Below the pieces are notes generated by a model. It did not search any database, was not told the DNA's origin, and saw nothing but the letters and a program-made list of their open reading frames with translations. A stretch of DNA of 6,390 nucleotides, taken from the NCBI GenBank assembly GCA_016786965.1, contig JAEUVL010000743.1, positions 1-6,390 of the forward strand, in the 5' to 3' direction. Numbering within the stretch: the first letter of the stretch is position 1; each line of letters opens with the position of its first letter. Made by a program: the position numbers and the translations under genes. Origin of the DNA: Chitinophagaceae bacterium. GTDB lineage: Bacteria; Bacteroidota; Bacteroidia; Chitinophagales; Chitinophagaceae. Positions 5,651 to 6,390 of this stretch are shown in pieces.

Positions 5651-6160
5651 TTATTGACTTATCAATACCACCTCTTTATTCACCAGTTTTACTTTATCCG
5701 TCTTTTCTGTGGTCACAGTTTTGCCCACATAGTCCGCCTGAATGGGAAACTGCCGGTGTTCTTTCCTGTCTATCAGCACACAAAGCTCTACTTTGGCCGG
5801 GCGGCCATAGTCCAGCAGTACATCCAGGGCGGCCTTAATGGTACGGCCGGTAAATAATACATCATCTATCAGTACCACGGTCTTATTTTCAATGGCAAAA
5901 GGCAGGTTCATGGTATCGGGCGTCAGTATCTCTTTGCGAATATCATCCCGGTAAAAAGTAATATCAAGCTGTCCATACTGTACCGGCACACCGGGATTCA
6001 TCTCCCGCATAGCAGTCACGATATCATTGCCTACCACCACCCCTCCCTGCTGAATGCCCACAAACACCACATCTGTAAGGTCAGCATGGTACTTATGGAG
6101 CTGAGCGGCCAGGTCAAGCACCGTTTCAGAAAGTTGTTGTGAAGAAAGGAGAAGCTGCAT
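5651..6160 (-). CDS. pyrR: PyrR-type bifunctional pyrimidine regulator / uracil phosphoribosyltransferase
   Basis: The 169-aa product is a type I phosphoribosyltransferase of PyrR type. Motifs are GIQQGG (35-40), the PyrR-like ITFYRDD (67-73), the PRPP-binding loop VVLIDDVLFTGRT (95-107), and DRKEHRQFPIQADYVGK (131-147), which matches the conserved PyrR C-terminal region. In Gram-positive bacteria PyrR binds pyr mRNA in response to UMP and promotes attenuation, and it can also make UMP from uracil and PRPP. Whether the RNA-binding role holds in this organism is not shown by the sequence. It is first in the likely pyrR-pyrB unit and divergent from an exported-protein gene across 135 bp. The ATG at 6158-6160 gives a standard N-terminus (MQLLLSSQQL) and lacks a Shine-Dalgarno. 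Confidence 0.95.
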   Translation of the reverse strand: MQLLLSSQQLSETVLDLAAQLHKYHADLTDVVFVGIQQGGVVVGNDIVTAMREMNPGVPVQYGQLDITFYRDDIRKEILTPDTMNLPFAIENKTVVLIDDVLFTGRTIKAALDVLLDYGRPAKVELCVLIDRKEHRQFPIQADYVGKTVTTEKTDKVKLVNKEVVLISQ

Positions 6161-6175
6161 GCTTATTATTTGGGA

Positions 6176-6207
6176 TAAAATTAAGCATAGACCTTTATAT
6201 AATCAGA
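6176..6207 (-). promoter_or_regulatory. Putative promoter for pyrR
   Basis: On the minus strand TCTG (6204-6207), then 20 nt, then TAATTTTA (6176-6183) approximates TTTG-N20-TAnnTTTG, with seven of eight positions in the -7 element. It predicts a very short leader of about 10 nt. If it is the main promoter, the PyrR-loop-like sequence further upstream would not be transcribed. Confidence 0.28.
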
Positions 6208-6211
6208 CATT

Positions 6212-6225
6212 AATTTCTCCGGATT
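6212..6225 (-). promoter_or_regulatory. PyrR-binding-loop-like sequence upstream of pyrR
   Basis: The minus strand reads AATCCGGAGAAATT, agreeing at 12 of 14 positions with the PyrR RNA-binding loop ARUCCNGNGAGGYU as I recall it. The two differences are A for G in the GG pair. Flanking A/T-rich bases can form a short weak stem. It lies about 51 nt before the pyrR ATG. No antiterminator/terminator pair follows, and the stem is weak, so this may be chance. Confidence 0.25.
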
Positions 6226-6261
6226 ATTCTACCTTGTATATGTCCTGTCACTGGCTGGCAG

Positions 6262-6273
6262 TATAGCGCTATA
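6262..6273. promoter_or_regulatory. 12-bp perfect palindrome in the divergent gap
   Basis: TATAGCGCTATA is a perfect palindrome 23 bp before the start of the right-edge gene. It overlaps TAGCTTTA (6272-6279), which matches seven of eight positions of a plus-strand -7 element but has no good TTG at the right distance. The position suits an operator for a dimeric repressor; this is inference from placement and symmetry only. Confidence 0.3.
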
Positions 6274-6295
6274 GCTTTAACGAAATGAGTAAATC

Positions 6296-6390
6296 ATGCC
6301 CCTCCTCCGCTTCATTTTGTGTATGGCAATAATGATCCACAGCAGTGTGTTTGCCCAATCATCCGTGACTGATGTAAATAACAAAACCAA
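6296..6390 (+). CDS. N-terminal fragment of an exported protein, cut by the window edge
   Basis: An ATG at 6296 opens a frame of 31 codons that runs off the right end without a stop. The residues form a typical Sec signal peptide: an Arg near the start, a hydrophobic core (FILCMAIMI) and a likely cleavage site after SSVFA, before QSS. The frame is more convincing than the overlapping ATG at 6285, which meets a stop within 16 codons. Nothing of the mature domain is visible, so no function can be given. It is divergent from pyrR. Confidence 0.6.
   Translation, partial: MPLLRFILCMAIMIHSSVFAQSSVTDVNNKT

Overview
The window looks like a chromosomal segment from the phylum Bacteroidota, most likely a Chitinophagaceae member such as Chitinophaga. 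That placement is an inference from the protein sequences, from promoter-like matches to the Bacteroidota pattern (TTG, then TAnnTTTG about 20 bases later), and from the lack of Shine-Dalgarno sequences in front of the genes. No database search was possible.

Layout. Positions 1-918 hold no convincing protein gene. They do hold two structured stretches: a nested inverted repeat (30-181), and a candidate minus-strand non-coding RNA of about 240 nt (281-524) with a good intrinsic terminator and a plausible promoter. A plus-strand lipoprotein with an LEA-2 type domain follows (919-1383). The convergent gap 1384-1794 carries two tandem repeats: five 11-bp units, and a three-copy 82-85 bp unit that runs into the 3' end of the next gene. 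That gene (minus strand, 1795-2205) encodes an exported heavy-metal-associated (HMA) domain protein with a proline-rich tail.

The rest is mostly housekeeping. pyrE (minus, 2274-2903) is divergent from a Nudix hydrolase (plus, 3048-3674). The Nudix gene overlaps tail to tail with a YdiI/MenI-like hotdog thioesterase (minus). Upstream of the thioesterase on the minus strand are coaD, pyrB and pyrR, in transcription order pyrR - pyrB - coaD - thioesterase. The right edge holds the first 31 codons of a plus-strand exported protein, divergent from pyrR.

How the genes work together. PyrB (aspartate carbamoyltransferase) and PyrE (orotate phosphoribosyltransferase) are two steps of de novo UMP synthesis, and PyrR is the PRPP-binding regulator/uracil phosphoribosyltransferase homologue. 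CoaD makes dephospho-CoA, and the thioesterase is expected to cleave an acyl-CoA. No mobile element, CRISPR array or defence system is visible. The least explained material is the non-coding DNA at 1-540, the repeat arrays at 1479-1816 and the pyrR upstream region.
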